From contig NZ_JAXUHN010000071.1 of the NCBI RefSeq assembly GCF_035916875.1, positions 12,971-76,970 of the forward strand: a stretch of 64,000 bases of DNA, in the 5' to 3' direction. The stretch is from Methylomicrobium sp035916875. Lineage in GTDB: Bacteria; Pseudomonadota; Gammaproteobacteria; Methylococcales; Methylomonadaceae. The notes below the pieces were generated by a model. It was given only the letters and a program-made list of their open reading frames with translations, made no database searches and had not been told where the DNA came from. Positions 7,342-15,127 of this stretch are shown here, one piece after another; the stretch's first letter is position 1; every line of letters begins with the position of its first letter. The position numbers were made by a program, and so were the translations under genes.

Positions 7342-7791
7342 ATGATACCCACATCCCTTGCCCCTACGGTCTTGACCGACCCCCAGCCCTTCACCCGTCT
7401 GCGGCGGTGGCGACTGCCCTTGTTTACCGGCAAGGTGTCCGCGGGCTTTCCGTCGCCGGCCGACGATTATATCGAGCGAAGCTTGGATTTGAACGAGTTG
7501 TTGATTCAACATCCGGCCGCCACGTTTTTTGCCCGCGCGCAAGGTGTCTCGATAATCGCCGCCGGGATTTACCCGAACGATATTCTGGTGATAGACCGCT
7601 CGGTCGAGCCGGTAGCGGGCAAAATTGTGATCTGCGCCTTGAACGGCGAATTGACCGTCAAGCGTCTGGCTCGCAACGGTGACCATTGGAAGCTGAAAGC
7701 CGAAAATCCGGAGTATCCTGATATTCCGCTCCATGACGAGTTGGAGATGGTGATCTGGGGTGTCGTAACGAACGTGATCCATTCTGTCTGA
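7342..7791 (+). CDS. umuD: UmuD-type polymerase V accessory protein
   Basis: A 149-aa S24 (LexA/UmuD) family protein. The autocleavage site is the Ala-Gly pair in VSAGFPSPADDY (about residues 32-43). The catalytic Ser lies in QGVSIIAAGIYPNDIL, and the catalytic Lys in ELTVKRLARNG. After RecA-stimulated self-cleavage UmuD' joins UmuC to form translesion polymerase V. The stop overlaps the ATG of umuC (TGATG), as in a normal umuDC operon. No confident LexA box is visible upstream, where repeat-element sequence has been placed. The start lacks a clear ribosome site. Confidence 0.85.
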   Translation: MIPTSLAPTVLTDPQPFTRLRRWRLPLFTGKVSAGFPSPADDYIERSLDLNELLIQHPAATFFARAQGVSIIAAGIYPNDILVIDRSVEPVAGKIVICALNGELTVKRLARNGDHWKLKAENPEYPDIPLHDELEMVIWGVVTNVIHSV

Positions 7792-9071
7792 TGCCACCTC
7801 TCATCGCCCTCGCAGATTGCAACAACTTTTATGTGAGTTGTGAGCGGGTGTTCTGACCGGATCTGATCGGCAAGCCGGTTGCCGTGCTCAGCAACGGCGA
7901 CGGCATTTTTGTCGCCCGCAGTCAGGAGGTGAAAGAGCTAGGGATAAAAATGGGTACGCCGGTTTTTCAGGTGCAGCACCTGATTGAGCGGCACAAAATT
8001 CACCTGTTTTCTTCGAATTACGCCTTATATGCCGAATTTTCTGCCAGGGTAATGTCTTTGCTCGAAGAGTTTGCCCCGAGCGTGGAGGTGTATTCGATCG
8101 ACGAAGCCTTCCTCGACCTGACAGGACTCTGCGAGCAAGACCCGATCGCCTACGGCCAGCGGATCAAGAAGACCGTTTTTAGATCGACCGGTATCCCGGT
8201 CTGCGTCGGCATGGGATCCACGAAAACCTTGGCCAAACTGGCGAACTTCGCGGCGAAGAAATGGAAACAAACCGGTGGGGTATTGGACATATCAGACCCG
8301 GGGCGCCGGGAAAAGCTGATGCGCATCGTGCCAGTCGGCGAGGTGTGGGGCATCGGCTCGCGCACAGCCACGAGACTAAATCAGCTTGGCATTGCGACTG
8401 TCTGGGATTTGTCCAACCAGCCGGTGGACCGGATCCGCGATCAGTTCAATGTCGTCGTCGCCCGCACGGTAATGGAGTTGAACGGGATTCCCTGCCTGGA
8501 ATTGGAAGAGATTGCGCCGGACAAGCAGCAGATCGTCTGCTCGCGCAGTTTTAGCCACCGCCTCATAACTTATAAAGAAGTGGCTGAAGCCATGGCAGCC
8601 TTTTGCAGCCGCGCCGCCGAAAAGCTAAGAGCCCAGAATTCAGTGACCGGCTACATCACCATTTTCCTCCGGACCAACCTGTTCAACCCGAAAGAACCGC
8701 ACTATCAGCGGGCGGCGAGCGCAAGACTCCTTGCCGCCACCCAAGATACTCGCGTAATCATCGGCGTGGCCAACCGTTTATTAAAGGAGGTCTTCAGGGC
8801 AGGTTACCACTACCAGAAATGCGGCGTGCAGTTAAGCCATATTCAACCAACCACATGTCCCGGCCAGATGGATCTATTCGAGAGGGAGGCGTTCGCTCAT
8901 ACAGAGAGTGAAAAGCTAATGCAGACCGTGGACCGGATCAACCGACGCTTTCCCAAAGGCATTGGGATAGCAGCCGCCGGTTTTCGGCAAGACTGGCAGC
9001 CCAAGGCAGAGCGGATTTCAAAGCGCTATACCACGGATTGGCGAGAATTGGTTATCGTCAAAGCGAATTGA
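7791..9071 (+). pseudogene. umuC: umuC with a premature TGA codon
   Basis: Reading from ATG 7791 gives MPPLIALADCNNFYVSCERVF followed by an in-frame TGA at 7854-7856, then continues without stops as a full Y-family polymerase (PDLIGKPVAVLSNGDGIF onward; SIDEAFLDLTG at the palm; UmuC-type C-terminus). The expected residue at the stop is Arg (CGA to TGA is one change). The downstream open frame, first usable start near 7884, lacks the first catalytic Asp (in LADCNNFY), so a restarted product should be inactive. Intact length would be 426 aa. Confidence 0.85.
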
Positions 9072-9086
9072 CCGCTAGCCACGCTG

Positions 9087-9258
9087 TCAGGCCCTGATTT
9101 CCTTCTTGCTTATCTGTTCTTCCTCGATCCGCTTTTGAATGCTATGGGCGTGTTCGCCGTTGAAAAGATCAATGGCAAAATCGAGATCGATAATTTTCTT
9201 GGCGAGCAGGTCGCACAGCCCGGTCCGCATTGCCACCAGCTTGATAAAGGTTTCGTCC
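9087..9258 (-). pseudogene. 3' remnant of an unidentified gene
   Basis: On the minus strand about 56 codons encode DETFIKLVAMRTGLCDLLAK, then a helical charged end, before TGA at 9087-9089. The frame is closed upstream by a TAG, and no start exists, so this looks like the C-terminal remnant of a gene cut off near 9259. The family is not recognised. From 9259 to 9480 the sequence is AT-rich with no gene. Confidence 0.4.
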
Positions 9259-9480
9259 TACAAGTTTTACCAGATCTAAATGATTTTATAAACTAGCAAT
9301 TCGATTTATTCGACTTCTATTAAAATTTTAGATGCTGTAGAATCGTCCCAACCGGTATTATATATCCGGTACATAGCGTTAAATAAACCAAACTAGATTT
9401 AAGACCATATTAATATTATGGCGTAGCTAGTACAGTGCCATTGGAATTTAATCATGCAACTCGTTAAAAAGGTAATAAAG

Positions 9481-9801
9481 ATGAGCAATCGATTCTCGTT
9501 AGCAATTTTATTAGTTTTTTTTACTTGCTCGGTATTTGCGACTAGTGATGGAGAATTTTCATCAGCATCGAGCCCAGTCAACATTAACACAGAATTAAAG
9601 GCCAAAACTCAAACTAACACCCTCAAAGTATCCCATACTGCAGGAATTATTGCAGCATCAGATCCCATAGAGAAGTCATCCTGTAGCGAGCCAAATTCTT
9701 GTTGTTGCAAACCAGGCTCAGGCTCTTATGGTTATTGCACTACGAGATCTGAATGCGATCAAATTGGCGGTGTCTGCGGCTCCGGATTGTGCGGGCAATA
9801 G
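9481..9801 (+). CDS. Small secreted cysteine-rich protein
   Basis: From ATG 9481 (AAGG 8-9 bases upstream; 9454 is a weaker in-frame start) the protein has a clear Sec signal peptide, SLAILLVFFTCSVFA, with likely cleavage before TSDGE. The mature part is Ser/Thr-rich, then ends in a Cys-dense module, SCSEPNSCCCKPGSGSYGYC, with further Cys spaced to the end (eight Cys in the last 40 residues). This resembles disulfide-rich peptide modules. A terminator follows at 9832-9862, so it is a single-gene unit. Function unknown. Confidence 0.6.
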   Translation: MSNRFSLAILLVFFTCSVFATSDGEFSSASSPVNINTELKAKTQTNTLKVSHTAGIIAASDPIEKSSCSEPNSCCCKPGSGSYGYCTTRSECDQIGGVCGSGLCGQ

Positions 9802-9831
9802 ATAGGTTCCTGTGGTGCATTTCTGTCCCTG

Positions 9832-9862
9832 CCGTGGAATTTCGCAAAATTCCACGGTTTTT
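9832..9862 (+). terminator. Strong terminator after the Cys-rich gene
   Basis: CCGTGGAATTT (9832-9842) pairs perfectly with AAATTCCACGG (9847-9857) around a four-base loop, followed by a run of five T. It ends transcription of the 9481-9801 gene. Confidence 0.85.
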
Positions 9863-10048
9863 ATCGATCGCGACTGCGACTTTTGATCTAACCTCAACAG
9901 TTTGTCTGCTTTTCCATTTGGCGATGTACGTCCCGTTTCCTGGCCTGTTTTGTTCCGAATCGAGGCGTGATACGGAATTGTCGGTCGTACATGCAAAAGC
10001 CTCCCAAGATGTGAGTTTCTCTAAGCAAAAGGGCTCATATATTCCCTA

Positions 10049-10558
10049 TTATTTAATCCACGAAACCCTATCAACTTCCCATTTAACCGTACAACCATCG
10101 AGCACACCGCACGAGCCCCATCTCAAGCGAGCTCTTCCACCATGACCAAGAGCGTAATACTGGCGATCAAACAATTTCCCATTTTGATAGATAAGTACTT
10201 CAACAGACACCTCTGCACCACACGATGAAATTATCCAGGGAGGCGGGGCATATTCCACAACCTGCGAAATGCAGGACTTGTCAGGAGAAGGCCTTTTCTC
10301 AGTTTGGCTTATCGCTGATCCATTTCCAGAAGTCTGTGGGGCGCGATAAGCCTGTGGCGATTGTTTAATTCTTCCGCGAGAAGGTGCTTTGATTCTGTCA
10401 GACAAATCTTTACCTTGTAGCTCTGGGCTCGTGTACATATCTGTATCTCGTGGAGGAGGTATAAGCTGACTATCTGTACTTTGAGCTTGAGCGCTTGAAA
10501 TTAATATGATTAGAGAAGCGGAAACGCTTGCCAACAAGGTATAAAATTTCATATCCAT
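10049..10558 (-). CDS. Secreted hypothetical protein (169 aa)
   Basis: An N-terminal signal peptide (FYTLLASVSASLIILISSAQA) is followed by a Pro/Ser-rich linker and a C-terminal domain with several Cys (SCISQVVEY, SSCGAEVSVEVL, SCGVLDGCTVKWEV). The C-terminal domain has alternating hydrophobic strands and probably forms a disulfide-stabilised beta fold in the periplasm. No family is recognised. ATG 10558 or 10552 could be the start. The 247 bases between this gene and the Cys-rich gene hold only the terminator at 9832-9862. Confidence 0.55.
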   Translation of the reverse strand: MDMKFYTLLASVSASLIILISSAQAQSTDSQLIPPPRDTDMYTSPELQGKDLSDRIKAPSRGRIKQSPQAYRAPQTSGNGSAISQTEKRPSPDKSCISQVVEYAPPPWIISSCGAEVSVEVLIYQNGKLFDRQYYALGHGGRARLRWGSCGVLDGCTVKWEVDRVSWIK

Positions 10559-10724
10559 AATCTTACCAGAGTAAAATTCTCAAGGTGAATTAGTCCAACC
10601 AGAACAATAGCATTGTTCTCGGTTTTGGCATTAAATTACAATCCGAGCCCAATGGGAGGGAAGAGCACGGTTTTTGGGTGTGCGGAACCATCATAAATTA
10701 TTACTACACTTTATGTTGGGTTCT

Positions 10725-10766
10725 GTTTAGTAGGCGGTCTGGCAGGCAAAGACGCCTGCCCTAAAC
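10725..10766. repeat. Nested inverted repeat in a gene-poor stretch
   Basis: GTTTAG (10725-10730) pairs with CTAAAC (10761-10766), enclosing a perfect GGCAGGC/GCCTGCC stem (10741-10747, 10754-10760) with loop AAAGAC. There is no T-run. It looks like an intergenic repeat of the REP/MITE kind. The stretch 10559-10864 contains nothing else that I can support. Confidence 0.5.
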
Positions 10767-10864
10767 GTTTGGCATAATCTCATACTCTTACTATAGCTTG
10801 TCAACAATTGTGTGCAAAACTTTTCCCAACTAACCCTCCCATATATGGGGGAATAATCTCTTTC

Positions 10865-13612
10865 TTACCTCAGCCGAGCAGCTCTTTGAGATCGCAGCTT
10901 CGTCTGCTGCGCTTGGTCAAGTTTTTGTGATTGCTCTTGCCGCCGATCCTCATTAAGCAGTGTCTTGCTCACAGCGCCCCCTACCTGGCGTTTGACGCCC
11001 GCCTTACCTAACTCGCTTTTTCCTGCTAAATCGTTAAAGTCAGTCAATGCCTTGGGATTTTTCCCAAGCTCACCTGGAGCAAAGATCGGGAATATCGCTT
11101 TACCGCCTACGGCTTTGGCGGCTTCTTCAGCCTTCACACGACCAGGGTTGATGCCCTGGGTTGCTTCGAGGTGTCTGTCGTCATCGCCAGCGATGATGAT
11201 GGGCTTATCGGGGAATTTCTCATGCAGTGCGCGGGCAACGTGCGGCAGGTTGCCAGAATCAAACGCCGCAACGGTGCCCTGGCCAAGCGCCTCGGACAAG
11301 CTGGACGCCGTGGCATAGCCCTCGGCAATGATCAGGACCGGCGCTATCGCAATAGCCTCCATGCCGCCGACCGGATGGAAGCACCCTTCTTTCTTACTGT
11401 CCTTGGCAAAGCGCTTCGTGCCATCCTCCTGTATGTATTGCATCGTCCACTGTTTGCCGTCCACATCAAAAGCGGGAATGTAGGTCTTCTGTCCTTGCAT
11501 GTCTGTCAAAGCACCGACATGCGCCTGAATGCCCTTATCTTGCAGGTACGGGGTAGCCTTGGTAATGGGCACCAGATTTTCCATTTGTCGGCTGACACGC
11601 TGCGCGGTGGCCTCATGCAATCGATCTTGCTCGGCTGCGCGTTCTGCGAGCTTGGTTGCGGCTTCGGCTTGTAACTTGGCTTTTTCTTGGGGATCGAGAG
11701 CATAGCCCTTCGATTTCCATTTAATATCAATGCCGGTACGATTGTTCTTAATGTAGCCGGCAGGATGGCCATCCAGATGGCCGACATAGAAACCCGCTTC
11801 TTCACCCTTTTTATCGCCGTCGACGCCGATCCGATGCTTCTTGCCATCCATGATGGGATGTTTGCCTGTCACGATGCAGCCCAAAGACTTCATTGCCTCG
11901 GCAAATTCCTCTTCTGGCGTTATCGCCGGCCCTTGTTGATCTGGAACGTTGTCAGGCTTCCAACGTTCAAGTTTTGACATGTCTGCATCGGGACCAGCAT
12001 ACCAAGACTTCGCCGCTTTATCCCATAAAGCACCGGCTGCCTTGGCTGCACCACGCTCTCCATAAGGCACAGCTAAATAGATACGATCCTGATTGTTCCT
12101 TGGGTCTTTGTCTAAAACCAAGGATTCCGCTTCACCAGCCGCACCAGTTGGCTGCGTCCATTTGTCGAAAAGAGTGGAATCGACGCCAGGTGGAATGTAC
12201 CAAGATTTTTGCTGTCTATCCCAACGCCCTCCAAGCTGCTTCACTTCGTTTTTCTCCTTAAAAGGCACGTTGATGTAAATCAATTGCGCAATCTGATTTC
12301 TTTTAGCGGCTAAAATATCTCCGTCAGATACGTTTGCCAGTATGTCCGCCTCCTGGGCATGCGGATTATCTTGGAGCTGATTTACGGTCGTCATATTTAT
12401 CTCCTGCGCTTGCGGTTGGATGGAATACTCCGCCAACAGATCGGGGTACTCGGCCAACACGGTCGCCGGCGGAAAAGAGGGTTTGTCACCGAGATCGGTA
12501 ACATCGAGCGAATTCAGATAAAGTGCATTATTGACGGCTGCTCGATGCACCTCAGCAATAGCTGAATCAGAGCTTTCGGCGTCTGAAAAAGCCGAGTAGG
12601 CGCCAAGTGTCACATTCCACTTTCGGCCATGATTCTCTAGCCGTTCAATAGTAACCTGAGCAGAAAAATCAGCTAACGTCATCTCATGTGGTTGCCTTAG
12701 GTCGGTCATATGCCGCTGATCCTGCACCTGCTCGAAAGCCAACACATAGCCATGTATCTTTTCAGCATCAGCCGCCGCACGAAATATCTCTAATGAATCT
12801 TCCTTAAGCGCCTTGATCCACGATCCGACATAAGCCGCATGTTGCCCTGGATCATGGCCAATACCAAGCTCATCACCCAAGATCATACTGGCAATTTCGG
12901 CTCGCAATTCTTCCTTGGCGTACCCTTCGCTTCCAAATGGATGAGCAAGATCGCGATCAAGTCGCGACTGGTGACCAGTCCAGTGACCCAGCTCATGCAA
13001 TGCGGTTGCATAATAGCTATCTGCTCTAGGGAACTGGCCCTTATCAGGCAAATGAATGCTATCCGTAGATGGTCGATAAAACGCTCTGCCGGCGCCGTTA
13101 TGATTAATGCGGGCTCCTGAGGCCGATAAAATTCGTTCAGCCCGCTCATCTGGTGCCCAGGTAAGTTCTTTTTTCACGATTGGCGGTAAGCCGTCAATCT
13201 GTTCGCCATTAAACACAGTTGCGAAAAAAACACGCGGACGTTCCAATCGAACGATCACCTTAACCGGATTTCCATCGCTATCTAACACCGGATTCCCGTT
13301 GTCGTCTTTCTTGGTATGTTCTTCAGTGAATTTCCAGTATTGAATACCCGTTCCTTTCTCGCCTTTCCGGACTTGGCCTCCCGCCTCAGAAGCTTGCTTG
13401 TATGTCATCCAGCGTTGATCGTCACGATCTTGCGACATCAAATGCAACGCATTGATCCCTTTGTATCGATTACCTGTCGTCGGGTTGTACGGTAAGAAAG
13501 AGCCTGATTCGCCGGCATCCCACGGTCGTTGCCACGGCGCTGTGCCCGCTTCGAGCTGTCTGATTAGATTCTCGGCAACTATCTCATGAAATGGTTTCTT
13601 CTTCTGATCCAT
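10865..13612 (-). CDS. traC: TraC-like DNA primase with ArdC N-terminal domain (internal start)
   Basis: From an internal ATG at 13612, preceded by a perfect AGGAGG 8 bases upstream, a 915-aa protein would be made. Residues 1-300 are ArdC-like: PFHEIVAENLIRQLEAG, then a zincin-type HELGH at 206-210. Two DUF5710-type repeats follow (YINVPFKEKNEVKQLGGRWD; YLAVPYGERGAAKAAGALWD). The C-terminus is a Toprim primase with the EGYATA motif known from RP4 TraC and the acidic AGDDD. RP4 TraC also has an ArdC-like N-terminus and primes the transferred strand. It is the last Tra1 gene, as in RP4. Upstream the same frame continues into the methylase-helicase, giving a fusion. A KorB-type site lies inside at 12302-12314. 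Confidence 0.75.
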   Translation of the reverse strand: MDQKKKPFHEIVAENLIRQLEAGTAPWQRPWDAGESGSFLPYNPTTGNRYKGINALHLMSQDRDDQRWMTYKQASEAGGQVRKGEKGTGIQYWKFTEEHTKKDDNGNPVLDSDGNPVKVIVRLERPRVFFATVFNGEQIDGLPPIVKKELTWAPDERAERILSASGARINHNGAGRAFYRPSTDSIHLPDKGQFPRADSYYATALHELGHWTGHQSRLDRDLAHPFGSEGYAKEELRAEIASMILGDELGIGHDPGQHAAYVGSWIKALKEDSLEIFRAAADAEKIHGYVLAFEQVQDQRHMTDLRQPHEMTLADFSAQVTIERLENHGRKWNVTLGAYSAFSDAESSDSAIAEVHRAAVNNALYLNSLDVTDLGDKPSFPPATVLAEYPDLLAEYSIQPQAQEINMTTVNQLQDNPHAQEADILANVSDGDILAAKRNQIAQLIYINVPFKEKNEVKQLGGRWDRQQKSWYIPPGVDSTLFDKWTQPTGAAGEAESLVLDKDPRNNQDRIYLAVPYGERGAAKAAGALWDKAAKSWYAGPDADMSKLERWKPDNVPDQQGPAITPEEEFAEAMKSLGCIVTGKHPIMDGKKHRIGVDGDKKGEEAGFYVGHLDGHPAGYIKNNRTGIDIKWKSKGYALDPQEKAKLQAEAATKLAERAAEQDRLHEATAQRVSRQMENLVPITKATPYLQDKGIQAHVGALTDMQGQKTYIPAFDVDGKQWTMQYIQEDGTKRFAKDSKKEGCFHPVGGMEAIAIAPVLIIAEGYATASSLSEALGQGTVAAFDSGNLPHVARALHEKFPDKPIIIAGDDDRHLEATQGINPGRVKAEEAAKAVGGKAIFPIFAPGELGKNPKALTDFNDLAGKSELGKAGVKRQVGGAVSKTLLNEDRRQEQSQKLDQAQQTKLRSQRAARLR

Positions 13613-15127
13613 TGGAACAACCTCCTGATAGTCATTTCGATTAGGGTGTAAGCTTTCGCTTATGGATTGTAAGTTATCGCCTACATTGTCCATTGATTCG
13701 CTCGTAGCGGGTTCTAGAATTGGGCTTGTGATGACTGAATCTGACACGGCTTGTTGAGGGATACCATAGTCCTGTTCTTCCTCGTTCCCATTAATTTCCT
13801 TATTGGCGTTCTTCTCGATCAAATCGACTACCGGCTTCGATGCCGTAATGCGCTCAAACACGGAGAGACCATTTACGCCAGTGGGGATAAAGACTCTATC
13901 GGCCCAATTTATCCGCTCCGAAAATGCCCCTTGCTCTTTCAAAACACGCTTTTCAGCATCAGTCAGATGCCCACGTTCCTTTATCTCGATGCGATCTTCG
14001 TAATTAACCTTCGCCGTGGAGATTTCCCATCCGTTTGAAAGAATGGCCTTGCTGCCCTTTTTGATGGCCTCAAACAAATCGCTGGCCAACATATTGGCAA
14101 GGCCGGAATTAAGGCCAAGATTCTTGAGTGTTTGCTGCGAGGCCTTCTGCCCCAACATACGGCCTAGCAGCTGCTCGCCGTCATCAGTCTGTAAGCGTTT
14201 AATGGTTTCCGATCCTTCTACACGATCCCATATCGGCAGGATCACGCCGACTATCATCCGCTCGGTCTTGGTTTCAGTCTTAGGCGCATTCGCGACTTGT
14301 TCTTGCCAAAGCTTCTCGGCCTCAGCTTCATCAATAGACCTGGTAAGAGTGACTTTCTGGAAACTACCCACGCCATTAGTCACAACAGTTCTATAGTCAT
14401 AGCCGCGATGAATAACATCGGCATTATCGATGTATTTATGTCCCTGTTTTCTGATCATATGCAGGACGCCACGACGCACCGATTTGCCTTCTGAGTCGAT
14501 TCTTTCGCCAATGTCGGCAAGAAAAAAGACCTCACCCTTATTTTTTCCAAACTCAGAAACAAACCAACCGTTCAAATCATCGGCGTTGCGCCGAAATCCA
14601 GATAGCTTCTTAGCATCTTCCCAAGCGTTATATTTAATCTCGTTGGTGACGGCCAGCTCGACATATCGAGTTAACGCCCCGGTGTTCTTATCCTCATACA
14701 CAACATCATCGCGTGTTTTCTGGATGCTCAAGGCGGTCATAGTCTGCAAGCCAACATCATATAAACCGCGTTGCTTAGCATATTCAACGGCCTCTACGAG
14801 CCGTCTTTCAAACTCTCCAAAAACAGCATTCTGCATATCGGTTTTCAGTGATAGCAGTCGATTTAAAAACTGTGGTATTGCTGGAATTTTGCTTTCGCTC
14901 AATGAAGCATTTTCATCAAGCAGATTCAGACCCATTTGCTTTGTGACATCGTGAAATGACAGGTCGGTTTTACCCCGATAAAGGTCGCCAAAGAAATTCT
15001 TCAGCGCAGTAGCGGCATATTCGCTTTCGAGATTATCGGATGCCGTAAACATGCCTTGACTGGTTGCCTCTCGCTGACCACGTGTCAAGGCGCCCAACTG
15101 ATCCAGTCTGCGAGCAATATGATACAA
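10865..15127 (-). CDS. Methylase-helicase C-terminal part fused in frame to TraC
   Basis: This is the open frame that contains the traC coding region and extends upstream. Its first ~440 residues (ARRLDQLGALTRGQREATSQ onward) are the C-terminal part of a strawberry-notch/DarB-type helicase, i.e. the direct continuation of the 15033-18443 gene after a frameshift. Residues ~440-505 are a low-complexity linker. From residue 506 it is the ArdC-primase described separately. There is no good ribosome site at 15127, so the upper part is probably made only if the frameshift is an error or is suppressed. If the shift is corrected, gene and traC form one protein of about 2,500 residues. Confidence 0.65.
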   Translation of the reverse strand: MYHIARRLDQLGALTRGQREATSQGMFTASDNLESEYAATALKNFFGDLYRGKTDLSFHDVTKQMGLNLLDENASLSESKIPAIPQFLNRLLSLKTDMQNAVFGEFERRLVEAVEYAKQRGLYDVGLQTMTALSIQKTRDDVVYEDKNTGALTRYVELAVTNEIKYNAWEDAKKLSGFRRNADDLNGWFVSEFGKNKGEVFFLADIGERIDSEGKSVRRGVLHMIRKQGHKYIDNADVIHRGYDYRTVVTNGVGSFQKVTLTRSIDEAEAEKLWQEQVANAPKTETKTERMIVGVILPIWDRVEGSETIKRLQTDDGEQLLGRMLGQKASQQTLKNLGLNSGLANMLASDLFEAIKKGSKAILSNGWEISTAKVNYEDRIEIKERGHLTDAEKRVLKEQGAFSERINWADRVFIPTGVNGLSVFERITASKPVVDLIEKNANKEINGNEEEQDYGIPQQAVSDSVITSPILEPATSESMDNVGDNLQSISESLHPNRNDYQEVVPMDQKKKPFHEIVAENLIRQLEAGTAPWQRPWDAGESGSFLPYNPTTGNRYKGINALHLMSQDRDDQRWMTYKQASEAGGQVRKGEKGTGIQYWKFTEEHTKKDDNGNPVLDSDGNPVKVIVRLERPRVFFATVFNGEQIDGLPPIVKKELTWAPDERAERILSASGARINHNGAGRAFYRPSTDSIHLPDKGQFPRADSYYATALHELGHWTGHQSRLDRDLAHPFGSEGYAKEELRAEIASMILGDELGIGHDPGQHAAYVGSWIKALKEDSLEIFRAAADAEKIHGYVLAFEQVQDQRHMTDLRQPHEMTLADFSAQVTIERLENHGRKWNVTLGAYSAFSDAESSDSAIAEVHRAAVNNALYLNSLDVTDLGDKPSFPPATVLAEYPDLLAEYSIQPQAQEINMTTVNQLQDNPHAQEADILANVSDGDILAAKRNQIAQLIYINVPFKEKNEVKQLGGRWDRQQKSWYIPPGVDSTLFDKWTQPTGAAGEAESLVLDKDPRNNQDRIYLAVPYGERGAAKAAGALWDKAAKSWYAGPDADMSKLERWKPDNVPDQQGPAITPEEEFAEAMKSLGCIVTGKHPIMDGKKHRIGVDGDKKGEEAGFYVGHLDGHPAGYIKNNRTGIDIKWKSKGYALDPQEKAKLQAEAATKLAERAAEQDRLHEATAQRVSRQMENLVPITKATPYLQDKGIQAHVGALTDMQGQKTYIPAFDVDGKQWTMQYIQEDGTKRFAKDSKKEGCFHPVGGMEAIAIAPVLIIAEGYATASSLSEALGQGTVAAFDSGNLPHVARALHEKFPDKPIIIAGDDDRHLEATQGINPGRVKAEEAAKAVGGKAIFPIFAPGELGKNPKALTDFNDLAGKSELGKAGVKRQVGGAVSKTLLNEDRRQEQSQKLDQAQQTKLRSQRAARLR
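12302..12314. promoter_or_regulatory. KorB-type operator (intragenic)
   Basis: TTTAGCGGCTAAA, the 13-bp IncP KorB operator, lies within traC. As a palindrome it can bind a KorB dimer; intragenic OB sites also occur in IncP plasmids. Confidence 0.65.
13613..13626 (-). promoter_or_regulatory. Internal Shine-Dalgarno deciding a traC start
   Basis: AGGAGG (reverse complement of 13621-13626) lies 8 bases before the ATG at 13612, in the linker between helicase and ArdC domains. It is one of the strongest ribosome sites in the window and argues that an independent TraC protein is translated from inside the longer frame. Confidence 0.7.

Noticed and set aside
11171..11674. Plus-strand ORFs across traC
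   Set aside because: Antisense shadows of a strongly supported primase frame.
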